From assembly GCA_044507775.1 (NCBI GenBank), contig JBIQIY010000012.1:62001-126000 (forward strand): a stretch of DNA of 64,000 bases, given 5' to 3'. A program made the translations under genes and the position numbers. Under the pieces are notes generated by a model. The model saw only the letters and a program-made list of their open reading frames with translations. It was not told the DNA's origin and did not search any database. Numbering within the stretch: position 1 is the stretch's first letter; every line of letters starts with the position of its first letter. This DNA is from Chryseosolibacter sp044507775. GTDB taxonomy: Bacteria; Bacteroidota; Bacteroidia; Cytophagales; Cyclobacteriaceae. Below are positions 33,349-42,545 of this stretch, one piece after another.

Positions 33349-35481
33349 ATGAACCGCAATGGCATTACCCTTCTTACTATTTGTCTGATATTCCTCCTCT
33401 CCTGCCGGGACGAAAGAGACCCTTATCGAGGCTGGTCGGTTTACCGCGGTGATGCCGGGAACGCAGCGTACTCATCTCTTAAGGAGATCCACAAGCAAAA
33501 TGTTAAAGAGCTCCGGGTTGCGTGGACTTACAACACAGGCGACGCTGAAAAAGGCAACCGATCCACGATCCAGTGCAATCCAGTCATTGCAAACGGCATG
33601 ATGTACGTGACTTCGCCAAAGCTGAAGGTTATCGCGCTTGATCCTGCAACCGGGACCGAGATCTGGAAGTTCGATCCGTTCGAAGGGCAGGAAGCTACGG
33701 GCGTAAACCGCGGCGTAACCTACTGGTCAAACGGAAGTGATAAACGCATTTTCTTCACGGCCGGATCTTACCTTTATGCGCTGAACGCGGATGACGGAAA
33801 ACTGGTCACGGCTTTTGGCAGTGGCGGAAAAGTAGATCTTCGCGAGGGTCTTGGCCGCCCCGCGGAGAAACTCTTCGTCGGAGCTTCCTCTCCGGGGGCG
33901 ATTTATGGGGACTTTCTCATCCAGGGGACTGCCTTGGGCGAAGGCTATGACGCGGCGCCGGGATTTGTCCGCGCCTACGACACAAGAACCGGAAGCATTG
34001 CCTGGACATTTCACACCATTCCACAACCCGGGGAACCGGGATATGAAACGTGGCCGCCCGATGCCTACAAAGAAGTGGGTGGCGTAAACAGCTGGGCTGG
34101 AATGAGCATCGACCACGACCGCGGCATTGTTTACGTTCCCACCGGCTCTCCTGCGTTTGATTTTTACGGCGGCAACCGGAAGGGCAACAACCTGTACGGC
34201 AACTGTCTGCTAGCGCTGGAGGCGGCAACCGGAAAACTCATCTGGTACTATCAGCTTGTTCACCACGATCTTTGGGATTACGACCTGCCCGCCCCGCCCA
34301 ACCTCCTGATGGTAACGCATGATGGCAAGCAGATCGACGCTGTGGCGCAAATCACCAAGATGGGAATGGTATTTCTGTTCGACCGGGAAACCGGTGAGCC
34401 CCTATTTCCAATTGAAGAAAAACCGGTCCCGGCGTCAGCGCTTCTCGGCGAGGAAGTCTCGGCAACACAGCCCTTTCCAGTGAAACCTCCTCCTTTCTCC
34501 CGGCAGAAATTTACAGAGGAGGAAGTAACAGACCTTTCACCCGAATCCCGGACGGCGGTCCTGGATAAGATCAAAGATGCCCGGTTCGGGTCGATTTATC
34601 TTCCACCGGATAGCCGGGGCGTTGTTCAGTTTCCGGGAACGCGTGGCGGAGGCGAGTGGGGCGGCGCCGCCATCGACCCGGCAAAAGCGATTATGTATGT
34701 CAACGCCAATAACATTCCTCTCCTCATTAGTATGAAGCAGATTGAAGCAGCGGGACATGAGGAGTACCTGGCATCGGCCGGAAGGAGAATATACACCGTT
34801 AACGCCTGCACTTCCTGCCACGGGGCGGACCGCAGTGGAACGAACGTCTATCCCGCGCTCACCGATCTCCGGCAACGAAAAACTGAGACAGATGTCGCCG
34901 CGCTCCTCCGAGACGGGAAAGGACAGATGCCCGCCTTTCCCAACTTGTCGGATGAAGATATGGATGCTTTGCTGGCATTCTTGTTTGAAAAAAATGACTT
35001 GAAAAATCCGCGTGCGATCAACGTAGGTAATGAAGGCCAGCGCCAATACCGGTACGCGCACAGCGGATGGAATGTACTGACCGACCACGAGGGATATCCC
35101 GGTGTGAAACCACCGTGGGGGACACTCAACGCCATCGATCTCAACAAAGGAGAAATTCTTTGGAGTGTTCCGCTTGGATTCTATCCGGAGTTGATTGCGA
35201 AGGGCCTGCCTTCCACCGGTACTCAAAACCTCGGCGGCCCGGCGGTCACGGCAGGGGGACTTGTCTTCATCGGAGCGACGCGCGACAAGATGTTCCGCGC
35301 CTTCGATCAGGAGACAGGAGATATACTATGGGAACATGAACTTCCTGCAGGAGGTAACGCAACGCCTGCGATATACGAGGTCGACGGCAAACAATTCGTC
35401 GTCATCGCAGCGGGTGGCGGTGGCAGAGTCGGAAGTCCTTCCGGCGATGCCTACGTAGCCTTTTCGTTGCCGGATGAATAG
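33349..35481 (+). CDS. Quinoprotein (PQQ-type) dehydrogenase with inserted cytochrome c, lipoprotein
   Basis: A 710-residue lipoprotein (lipobox LLSC, Cys19). The fold is an eight-bladed quinoprotein propeller: WSVYRGDAGNAAYSSL at the start, KVIALDPATGTEIWKFDP, GKLIWYYQLVHHDLWDYDLPAPP, WGTLNAIDLNKGEILWSVPLG, and TPAIYEVDGKQFVVIAAGGGG at the end. A cytochrome c domain is inserted at about residues 480-555, with heme motif CTSCH at 487-491 and GQMPAF as likely methionine ligand. This matches the PQQ-dependent glucose or alcohol dehydrogenase family of Bacteroidota. The reaction is probably periplasmic oxidation of a sugar or alcohol. PQQ synthesis genes are not in the window. The DinB gene follows after 14 bases. 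Confidence 0.88.
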   Translation: MNRNGITLLTICLIFLLSCRDERDPYRGWSVYRGDAGNAAYSSLKEIHKQNVKELRVAWTYNTGDAEKGNRSTIQCNPVIANGMMYVTSPKLKVIALDPATGTEIWKFDPFEGQEATGVNRGVTYWSNGSDKRIFFTAGSYLYALNADDGKLVTAFGSGGKVDLREGLGRPAEKLFVGASSPGAIYGDFLIQGTALGEGYDAAPGFVRAYDTRTGSIAWTFHTIPQPGEPGYETWPPDAYKEVGGVNSWAGMSIDHDRGIVYVPTGSPAFDFYGGNRKGNNLYGNCLLALEAATGKLIWYYQLVHHDLWDYDLPAPPNLLMVTHDGKQIDAVAQITKMGMVFLFDRETGEPLFPIEEKPVPASALLGEEVSATQPFPVKPPPFSRQKFTEEEVTDLSPESRTAVLDKIKDARFGSIYLPPDSRGVVQFPGTRGGGEWGGAAIDPAKAIMYVNANNIPLLISMKQIEAAGHEEYLASAGRRIYTVNACTSCHGADRSGTNVYPALTDLRQRKTETDVAALLRDGKGQMPAFPNLSDEDMDALLAFLFEKNDLKNPRAINVGNEGQRQYRYAHSGWNVLTDHEGYPGVKPPWGTLNAIDLNKGEILWSVPLGFYPELIAKGLPSTGTQNLGGPAVTAGGLVFIGATRDKMFRAFDQETGDILWEHELPAGGNATPAIYEVDGKQFVVIAAGGGGRVGSPSGDAYVAFSLPDE

Positions 35482-35495
35482 CTTAAAACAACATT

Positions 35496-36053
35496 ATGCA
35501 GACCGATAACAACACCCTGATTGATGAATTGCTGGCATTGACTGAATCTTCCACCGCGGCAGCCCGGCGATTCAAGACCCTGTCCGAAGACCAGCTGAAC
35601 TTCAAGGAGACCCCCGAACGATGGAGTGTCCTTGAGTGCCTGGAACATCTCAACCGCTATGGCGACTTCTACCTTCCGGCAATTGAAAATGCGCTTCGAT
35701 CGGATAAAGGCCATCACGGAAAACCGATCTACAAGAGCGGCTCAATCGGCAACTGGTTTGCGAACCTGATGAAGGTGAGGAATGGCAGAATTGTCAAGAT
35801 GAAGACTCCCTCCGACAAAAATCCTTCCGGATCGAATTTGACGAGCGCCACCATTGACCGCTTTCTCGAACAACAGGAAATTCTAACGCGACTCCTGAAT
35901 CAGGCGAGGAACGCCAATCTTACAAAGACAAAAGTCCCCATCTCCCTTGCGAAATTCATCAAGCTGCGACTGGGCGATACTTTTCGATTCTTCATCAACC
36001 ACATTGAACGGCATATTATTCAGGCGGACAATAACCTGAAGTCCCAGGCTTAG
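35496..36053 (+). CDS. DinB superfamily protein
   Basis: A 185-residue helical-bundle protein. It shows ERWSVLECLEHLNRYGDFYLP (about residues 41-61), the first metal-ligand segment of DinB_2 proteins, and FRFFINHIERHIIQADNNL near the end with the paired histidines. It lies 14 bases after the quinoprotein dehydrogenase on the same strand, so they may be co-transcribed, but no functional link is evident. The other DinB protein at 2113-2640 is only distantly similar. Confidence 0.82.
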   Translation: MQTDNNTLIDELLALTESSTAAARRFKTLSEDQLNFKETPERWSVLECLEHLNRYGDFYLPAIENALRSDKGHHGKPIYKSGSIGNWFANLMKVRNGRIVKMKTPSDKNPSGSNLTSATIDRFLEQQEILTRLLNQARNANLTKTKVPISLAKFIKLRLGDTFRFFINHIERHIIQADNNLKSQA

Positions 36054-36096
36054 AATTAGTGGTACCAGGGCGGGTGATAGTCACCCAACCTTAATA

Positions 36097-39000
36097 TCAT
36101 TCGTCTTTCAAGGTGGTGAGGAAACTCATCAAATCTCTGATCTGTCTTTTTGTCAAAAGATATCTCATTGGCGGCATACTCGAGGGAGCCGTCGTTTGTT
36201 TGACGATGTCGGATTTGTGAATCACAGTGTCGGGCTTTTCGCCGGACTTCAGGATCAGCGCATCGGCTTTCTCCTCCTGGAGCAGACCTGAGACACTCTT
36301 TCCGTTCTTGAGTTCCACGTTGACGATACCATAACCCGGAGCGATACGGGCACTCGGCTCTATCAACGACTGCAGTATCTGCTCGGGTGAAAGGCGCGCG
36401 GCGACGCCATTCAGACGCGGTCCTGCATTCCCACCGTAATCGTTAAACGAATGGCACCGCATACACTGAGCAGTCTGATCCCGAAAGAATAGGTTCCTCC
36501 CCTTATCGGGATTACCGCCGGCCAGTGTGCTGTTGTACGCGGCCGCAAGCGAGTCCGGAGAGATCTGAGCGGTGATCTGTGCATACCGCGCCTTCAGTGG
36601 CTCAGAGCCGATGCTGTCAATTGCTTCGCCGAGCTCCAGGTGAATATCATTCGAAAGCTTGCCTTTGCTCATTTTGGTCAAAAGCGTGTCTACTACCTTC
36701 GCGGCATTTTCAGAACCGAGATTTCCCAAAGTAATGAGCGCCGCCTGTTTTTCTTCCGTTGTGCGCGTATCGATGACGTCAGACAACAACGCAACCATGA
36801 CATCCTGAGACATATTTGTTTTTGGAAGCAAGTCGAGGGCTACCACCCTGACGCTTTTCTCCTTGTCGGACAACGCTTGTTTAATGGCATCACCAATAAG
36901 CGGGTCTTCAAGCACCGCCAACGACTTCAGCGCTTCGGCGCGCACATCCGGGCTGTTGTCGGATTTCAATCGCGCGAACAGTTGTGCGGATGCCGCCGAT
37001 ATCTTCAGTTTACCGGTGGCTTTCACGGCGCTGAATCGAATAGATTCTTCGTTGTTCGACATAAGTCGGATGAGGGGCTCCGCTGCCTTATCGCGGACCG
37101 GTCCGGGGTCGCGGGTAATTTCGCCGCGAAAACGCCCATCCACACGATCGAGCACCGAAGGTTTCGCCCACGTGCTCAAGGCGTCGATCGCCTCCGCTCT
37201 CATTTCCAACGGTCGCCCTGGGCGCGAAGCGTAGTCGATCAGGTTTTGCATCGACTGATCAGTCCCAACGCGCAGGTTGGCGCTGATCGCGCGGCGTATC
37301 AGGGCTTCATTCTTAAATCTGTTATCGTTCAGAACATTGCCGAGAGCCGGCAGGGCGGGTTCAATGGAAAGATCATCGTTGATTGCGCGGGCTGCCTCTG
37401 TTACGATAAACTCATCCTGATCGTTGAGGAACGCCGTGATGCCCGGATTGCGCAATCGCCTTAGCGCTACTACCGCCGCAATACGCGCGCCCCGGGATGG
37501 ATCCTTTGCGAGCGCTACGATCGGCTCGACCAGACCAATACGCGCGAGCGCGAGACTTCCCGCATGCCGCAGATAGGCATCTTCATCGTTGTTCGCGCGG
37601 AGCATATCGATGACAGGCTGTACCGCGGGCTGGTGCCGGATGCGTCCGAGTGCCTCGGCTGCAAAAAAACGCGCCCGGGGATACTCATCTTTTAGAAGGG
37701 GAATCAACGCCTCCCCTGCCCGCTTATAGCGGACATCGCCGAGCCACTTCGCCGCCTGCGCGCGAATCTCGGGATCGGCGTCCTGAAGCAGTGGTATTAA
37801 CAACCGCGCGTTGTTAAGGTCTTTTCTCGCAAACTGGCTGATCCCCCAGATCGCATGGACGCGCGCAAGCTGGTGCTCCCTTTGCCGGATGTTCGCTTCA
37901 AAGACGGCGAGTCCGTCCCGGCCGCGTGTCGCAAGTTCAAGCTGCGACTTCTGCCGCACGCGCATGTCGGCGTGCTTCAAAAGCGCGCTGAGTTCATTCG
38001 TCTTGTACTTCGTGAAGTCCGCTTTCAGCAAACTCTCGGTTTCTTTTCTTTCCGGGGAGTCCGCGCCATTGGCAACGTCAAGCCTCCAGATGCGTCCATG
38101 ATTCTTTGTGTCCCAACCGTCGATCCAGTCTGCGATATACATCGCACCGTCAGGGCCCCAGTCTACTCCTGTCGCAAGCACACCGTTCATGACACTCTTC
38201 GACTCGCCGAGCTCGAAGGTGGCGCCTTTCGGAATCAGCTTGAACGCGTGAATGCCGGAGCGCGAAGGATTGCCCACGAACTCGCCTACAAAAAAAGTAT
38301 TTCTCCACTCCGGACCCAGCGCAGTACCGGGATTGTACAATACACCCGTCGGCCCACTGACAAAATTAGCAATACAGGGTGTGATATAGGCCGCCTGCCC
38401 TTCGAACCGGGGCTTGTGCATATCTTCTTCCATCCACACTTTATAGGTATTGTTATCCGGGTCGCGGTATTTTCCAAACTGCCAGTTCGTACGCCAACCC
38501 GTATCCGATCCGTTGGTGATATAAACAATGCGCTCTTTCTCACCGCGGTGGTCGCCGTCATTGTCTTCGCTGATCAGGTTGCCATATTCATCAAACACAA
38601 ACTCGTGTGTATTCCGGTTGCCATAGGCGAAAACTTCAAAATCACTTCCATCGCGATTCGCGCGGACAATAACCCCACTGTTTGGATGCTCCCATTTCCT
38701 TCCGTCCGGTCCCTCACCGCTGAATCCTATATCGCCGATCTGCCAGTATATCTTGCCCTCCGGTCCAACCTCGGCGCCGGACATGCCATGACCGCCAAAG
38801 CCGACGTGGATACCATACCCGTGGGAGATCGGCGTCTTTTCGTCCATAAGACCATCGCCGTCCGTGTCATTTACCCTCCACATGTCAGGCGCCACGCCCA
38901 CGAACAGATCGCCATTGTGCGCGAGGATTGCGCCGGCGACGTCCGTGATCTCCGTATTGAAATCTTCGAGTACGAGTTGAGAAAAATCTGCCAGTCCGTC

Positions 39001-39501
39001 GCCATCCTTATCTTCCACGCGGTAGATCTGTTCCTTCTCAACGGTCATGTCGCGCCAGTCGTGGGAGCCATCTCCATTCAGGTCCTTCAACCATTCGTTC
39101 TTCGCGCTCAGCTCCGGTGCGAGCACCTTATGTAGAAATGCGCGCTTCTCCTCTACGTTTCTGAGTTGGATAGACCCGATCTCCCAGTCCTGGTGTCCGC
39201 GAATATCGAACTCCGAATTTTTCTGGCGGTTGGTGCGCGTATAGAAGAGCCGTCCCTGGTCGTCGATGTCCAGTGAAACCGGATCAGCCACCAACGAATC
39301 CACAGCCCAGATGCGCATGCTTAAACCCTCGGCCAGGGTAGGCGTCACGCTTGCCTCAATCTCCTTTGCCATGGTGGCATTCGCGACCGAATCTATACGT
39401 GTAATGCGCTTGTCGGCAGGACCACTGTTGCAGGCGCCGAGAATGAATAAGCTGATGAGGACGAAAAAGCCCGGCCGTGCGGTGGAGAAGGTTTGAATCA
39501 T
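36097..39501 (-). CDS. Large lipoprotein: dehydrogenase-like propeller, HEAT repeats and C-terminal cytochrome c
   Basis: An 1134-residue lipoprotein (lipobox LGAC, Cys24). Domains in order: a propeller of the membrane-bound dehydrogenase type (about 50-480; FDIRGHQDWEIGSIQL, GYGIHVGFGGHGMSG, FAYGNRNTHEFVFDEYGN, GPDGAMYIADWIDGWD); HEAT repeats (about 495-950; PEIRAQAAKWLGDVRY, YPRARFFAAEALGRI, PDVRAEALKSLAVLED); a C-terminal cytochrome c with CMRCH at 1013-1017 and likely methionine ligand in SSMPPM. This is the heme-binding CxxCH architecture common in Planctomycetes and Verrucomicrobia. It could oxidise a polyol or sugar and deliver electrons through the heme. A shorter relative lies at 55605-58241. 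The Gfo/Idh gene at 39717 is divergent from it. Confidence 0.85.
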   Translation of the reverse strand: MIQTFSTARPGFFVLISLFILGACNSGPADKRITRIDSVANATMAKEIEASVTPTLAEGLSMRIWAVDSLVADPVSLDIDDQGRLFYTRTNRQKNSEFDIRGHQDWEIGSIQLRNVEEKRAFLHKVLAPELSAKNEWLKDLNGDGSHDWRDMTVEKEQIYRVEDKDGDGLADFSQLVLEDFNTEITDVAGAILAHNGDLFVGVAPDMWRVNDTDGDGLMDEKTPISHGYGIHVGFGGHGMSGAEVGPEGKIYWQIGDIGFSGEGPDGRKWEHPNSGVIVRANRDGSDFEVFAYGNRNTHEFVFDEYGNLISEDNDGDHRGEKERIVYITNGSDTGWRTNWQFGKYRDPDNNTYKVWMEEDMHKPRFEGQAAYITPCIANFVSGPTGVLYNPGTALGPEWRNTFFVGEFVGNPSRSGIHAFKLIPKGATFELGESKSVMNGVLATGVDWGPDGAMYIADWIDGWDTKNHGRIWRLDVANGADSPERKETESLLKADFTKYKTNELSALLKHADMRVRQKSQLELATRGRDGLAVFEANIRQREHQLARVHAIWGISQFARKDLNNARLLIPLLQDADPEIRAQAAKWLGDVRYKRAGEALIPLLKDEYPRARFFAAEALGRIRHQPAVQPVIDMLRANNDEDAYLRHAGSLALARIGLVEPIVALAKDPSRGARIAAVVALRRLRNPGITAFLNDQDEFIVTEAARAINDDLSIEPALPALGNVLNDNRFKNEALIRRAISANLRVGTDQSMQNLIDYASRPGRPLEMRAEAIDALSTWAKPSVLDRVDGRFRGEITRDPGPVRDKAAEPLIRLMSNNEESIRFSAVKATGKLKISAASAQLFARLKSDNSPDVRAEALKSLAVLEDPLIGDAIKQALSDKEKSVRVVALDLLPKTNMSQDVMVALLSDVIDTRTTEEKQAALITLGNLGSENAAKVVDTLLTKMSKGKLSNDIHLELGEAIDSIGSEPLKARYAQITAQISPDSLAAAYNSTLAGGNPDKGRNLFFRDQTAQCMRCHSFNDYGGNAGPRLNGVAARLSPEQILQSLIEPSARIAPGYGIVNVELKNGKSVSGLLQEEKADALILKSGEKPDTVIHKSDIVKQTTAPSSMPPMRYLLTKRQIRDLMSFLTTLKDE

Positions 39502-39520
39502 TAGAAGTCAAATTAAGGCG

Positions 39521-39528
39521 CAAATTTA
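39521..39528 (-). promoter_or_regulatory. Candidate -7 element of the large HEAT/cytochrome c gene
   Basis: On the minus strand TAAATTTG matches TAnnTTTG, 20 bases before ATG 39501. No clear TTTG element lies 19 bases further upstream, so the call rests on one half-site. Confidence 0.35.
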
Positions 39529-39716
39529 ACAAAATCGCGACATTAATAAGATGCGGTGTAAAGCATGGCCGGAGAAAATACCGCGTCGAGCGTTTCGCGC
39601 CATTCATCCATACTTTTTTCCGTCTACATGAGGAATGCGCAAAGCCCCTCCCCCCGATTATTCCATTTGAATTTCTTATGGGATTGTTCTATCATTAAAT
39701 ACTAAAAAACACAACT

Positions 39717-40871
39717 ATGGAATCCAACAGGCGCAAGTTCCTCAGGCAATCATTAACTACGGCGGCGGGCGTTGCAGGATTGGTGTTACCAGGACACTTA
39801 TCCGGCGAACCGCTCAATCGCCGTCCCATCTTTTCAAAAGAGACAAAAAGAATCGCAAACCCGGGCGCCTCTCTCATTCGCTTCTCCGCCATCGGCCTAA
39901 ATCACGGTCATATTTATGGACAAGTAGAAACCGTTATCCGCGGCGGTGGCGAGCTGGTTTCATTTTATGCGAAGGAACCCGACCTGGTTGCAGCGTTTTC
40001 AAAGCGTTATCCCAACGCGAAGCTCGCCCGGTCAGAACAGGAGATCCTGGAAGATAAGTCGATCCAACTGGTCGTCAGTGCCTCGATACCGGTCGAGCGC
40101 GCGCCGTTGGGTATTCGCGTCATGCAGCACGGAAAGGATTTTATGTCCGACAAGCCCGGCATGACCACACTAAAACAATTGGAAGAAGCGCGAAGAGTTC
40201 AAAAGCAAACCGGACGCATCTACTCAATCCTGTATAGCGAACGCCTTGAGAACAGGGCCTCCATTCAGGCGGGAAACCTGATCAAGCAAGGAGCGATTGG
40301 TAAAGTGGTGCAGACACTGGGAACAGGACCGCACAGGATGAATCCGAAGTCGCGGCCGGAGTGGTTCTTCGACAGGAACTCCTACGGAGGGATCATCTGC
40401 GACATCGGTTCACACCAGTGCGAGCAGTTTCTGTATTTTACAAATTCCAAGAAGGCGGAGGTTCTCTGCTCACAAGTGGGAAATGTTCACAACTCACAAT
40501 ATCCCGGCATTGAAGATTTCGGCGATGCCACCGTGCGCGGTGACGGCGGCTCGGGGTATTTTCGCGTCGACTGGTTTACACCCCAGGGATTGGGGAGCTG
40601 GGGTGACGGCAGGCTGACGATCCTGGGAACGGACGGCTACATGGAATTGCGCAAGAACATCGATATCTCCGGTCGCGAGGGAGGAAATCATCTTTTCCTC
40701 GTCGATCAGAAAGAGACACGTTACATAGACTGCAAAGATGTGGACCTTCCCTATGGTCCTGCCTTTGTGCAGGATATTCTCAACCGCACAGAAACCGCGA
40801 TGACACAGGAACACTGCTTTCTCGCCACAGAGCTTGCGTTAAAGGCGGAAAAAAATGCCGTGAAAATCTAG
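39717..40871 (+). CDS. Tat-exported Gfo/Idh/MocA-family protein with altered nucleotide motif
   Basis: A 384-residue protein with a Tat signal (NRRKFLRQSLTTAAGVAGLVLP). The Gfo/Idh/MocA fold is visible from about residue 55: IRFSAIGLNHGHIYG where GxGxxG is usual, GELVSFYAKEPDL, FMSDKPGMT at the position of the catalytic EKP motif, and a C-terminal half with EWFFDRNSYGGIICDIGSHQCEQFLYF. The dinucleotide loop lacks the canonical glycines, so it may hold its cofactor differently or not use one. Export through Tat implies folding with a bound cofactor before transport. It is divergent from the HEAT/cytochrome c gene and converges with a GNAT gene 7 bases away. Confidence 0.8.
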   Translation: MESNRRKFLRQSLTTAAGVAGLVLPGHLSGEPLNRRPIFSKETKRIANPGASLIRFSAIGLNHGHIYGQVETVIRGGGELVSFYAKEPDLVAAFSKRYPNAKLARSEQEILEDKSIQLVVSASIPVERAPLGIRVMQHGKDFMSDKPGMTTLKQLEEARRVQKQTGRIYSILYSERLENRASIQAGNLIKQGAIGKVVQTLGTGPHRMNPKSRPEWFFDRNSYGGIICDIGSHQCEQFLYFTNSKKAEVLCSQVGNVHNSQYPGIEDFGDATVRGDGGSGYFRVDWFTPQGLGSWGDGRLTILGTDGYMELRKNIDISGREGGNHLFLVDQKETRYIDCKDVDLPYGPAFVQDILNRTETAMTQEHCFLATELALKAEKNAVKI

Positions 40872-40878
40872 CGAACCC

Positions 40879-41724
40879 TCACCCAAACTCCGGGCCCAGG
40901 ATAGCGAATTGCTTTTCCGGAAGGCCCGGGTAGGCATTGGTGCCGCGGTACATGCGAATCAGACGTCGCTGCTCGGTGAATCCCATCGTCGAAAGCCATT
41001 CCGTCCACTCCGCAGAGTGCTGCAGGCTGTCTATTACGACAGGTAAACCCGAAGAATTCCTGATGGCCGCACGGACTACTTCCCTCGCTGCACGGACATT
41101 GTTGGCTACAACGGTACCGATATGCGCAAATTGCGAGCCGATCCGTCCGAAACAATATCCGTTGATTCCATCTTTGTCTTCCGACAGCCAGGCCAATTCA
41201 GGATTGCGGCCCAGCACGGACCGCAGCACGTGTTCACGCCGGCCACCAAAAACAGCTCGATCAAATTCAAAGAGCGCCGTGAGGTCATCCGGAAGGATAA
41301 GCCTGACGTCGCTCAGCGGGCCGCTGTCGATGGGTTGCGTAGCCTCCATCCGACTGATCCGGTACTCATCCATGAAATCAAGCTGCAGGTAGATGTTGCG
41401 GCCCGCAGGTGTCGCATCGAGCTTAACCGTATCCTCCTCGGAAAGTATCTGAAGCGACTCGCGCAACAACTGAATGCCGATGCCCTGGCGCTGATGATAC
41501 GGGTCCACGAGCACCATTCCAATCCAGCTGAACCGGTCCTCGTATTGCACGGTGGCCACCGTACCTCTTACACGCCCGTCGTCGTCCACCGCCACGCGGC
41601 AACCGTTCGGGCTAAGCTTCAGAAAGAGGTTCCAGTCGTCGGCGGTCTGATTCCATCCGGCCGAACGACAAAGCGCCAGCCCCGCGGAAACGTCGCCCTT
41701 GACCATCGGACGATACCGGATCAT
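40879..41724 (-). CDS. GNAT-family N-acetyltransferase (two-domain)
   Basis: A 281-residue cytoplasmic protein. The first half (about 1-130) is a GNAT domain with the acetyl-CoA loop VDPYHQRQGIGIQLLRESL and the strand FSWIGMVLV before it. The second half (about 145-280) is a weaker GNAT-like domain (LPDDLTALFEFDRAVFGGRREHVLRSVL, AAIRNSSGLPVVIDSL). Two-domain GNATs of this type acetylate unknown small molecules. It may be followed by the DUF1080 gene's operon upstream, 21 bases away on the same strand. Confidence 0.82.
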   Translation of the reverse strand: MIRYRPMVKGDVSAGLALCRSAGWNQTADDWNLFLKLSPNGCRVAVDDDGRVRGTVATVQYEDRFSWIGMVLVDPYHQRQGIGIQLLRESLQILSEEDTVKLDATPAGRNIYLQLDFMDEYRISRMEATQPIDSGPLSDVRLILPDDLTALFEFDRAVFGGRREHVLRSVLGRNPELAWLSEDKDGINGYCFGRIGSQFAHIGTVVANNVRAAREVVRAAIRNSSGLPVVIDSLQHSAEWTEWLSTMGFTEQRRLIRMYRGTNAYPGLPEKQFAILGPEFG

Positions 41725-41745
41725 TCAAACAAAAGTTTCATCTGA

Positions 41746-42378
41746 TTAATCCGGAAGCACCTTGACCATGATATCCTTGTAGTAGACTTTACTCTTAGGA
41801 TCGTGTCCTTGCAGGGCAAAGGTTCCGGACGAAAGCTTTCCGCCTTCAGCAGGAACGGTGTACTCATTGATAGTCTTGCCATCAACTTTGACAGTGATGT
41901 GGTTCCCGTTAACAATTATGTGCTGCGTGAACCATTTGTCGTCTTTCGCCGGAGGTTCCTTTACATCCTGCACACCGTATACACTTCCGGTTCTTCTCCA
42001 GTCCGTATGGCTGTTATTCACCTGGATTTCATAGCCTTTCTCCGGCCAGCCATCTTCCTGGTACTGCGTGTGGATGTACATGCCCGAATTCGCTCCGGGA
42101 CGTGTCATGACAGTCGCCTTGTACTCAAAGTTCTTGAAGTTGTGATTCTGCACAGGCCCCATGTAAAAGAGATGCGCGCGCGGACCGAACACGACGATGG
42201 CGCCGTCTTCGATCTTGAACGTTTCCGCATTAACTCCCACTTTCCACCCGTCAAAGGATTTTCCATCGAAAAGTTTAACCCATCCCTTCTTCGGCGCCTT
42301 CTGGTCCAGCGACGTCAGAAAAAAAACCGCCAGCAATGCGACTGAAACGGTAAGCACTAACTTGAAATACCTCTTCAT
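41746..42378 (-). CDS. DUF1080-family secreted glycoside-processing protein (3-keto-disaccharide hydrolase-like)
   Basis: An upstream ATG at 42447 is in frame, but 42378 places the signal MKRYFKLVLTVSVALLAVFFL at the start. The 210-residue protein is a concanavalin-like beta-jelly roll of the DUF1080 family: WVKLFDGKSFDGWKVG, NFEYKATVMTRPGANSGMYIHTQ, WPEKGYEIQVNN, and SGTFALQGHDPKSKVYYKDI at the end. Members hydrolyse 3-keto-glycosides made by Gfo/Idh-type oxidoreductases, which fits the Gfo/Idh gene 0.9 kb away. That link is inference. The GNAT gene follows 21 bases downstream. Confidence 0.85.
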   Translation of the reverse strand: MKRYFKLVLTVSVALLAVFFLTSLDQKAPKKGWVKLFDGKSFDGWKVGVNAETFKIEDGAIVVFGPRAHLFYMGPVQNHNFKNFEYKATVMTRPGANSGMYIHTQYQEDGWPEKGYEIQVNNSHTDWRRTGSVYGVQDVKEPPAKDDKWFTQHIIVNGNHITVKVDGKTINEYTVPAEGGKLSSGTFALQGHDPKSKVYYKDIMVKVLPD

Positions 42379-42429
42379 GGTTGTTGATTGTTGTTTTGGT
42401 CGATAAATATAAAGGAATAATCCGTCATG

Positions 42430-42545
42430 AAGAAGCAGAAAGCTCAAAGCAGAAAGCTCAAAGCTAAAAGCTCAAAGCTTCAAGCAAGAGTAAGGTGGGT
42501 GTTCGTTTCTGCTTTCTGCTTTTCGCTTTCTGCTTTTTGCTTACT
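42430..42545. repeat. Inverted array of AAAGCTC/AAAGCAG 7 bp words
   Basis: The left arm (about 42430-42493) is a run of heptamers: aaagctc, aaagcag, aaagctc, aaagcta, aaagctc. After a short spacer the right arm (about 42503-42545) has the reverse-complement words ttctgct and ttttgct. The right arm overlaps the last codons of the FUSC gene, so it could serve as that gene's terminator. Confidence 0.75.

Noticed and set aside
37855..39135. 426-codon plus-strand open frame inside the HEAT/cytochrome c gene
   Set aside because: It is antisense to a well-supported large protein and shows no family motif; GC-rich coding sequence often leaves such open frames.
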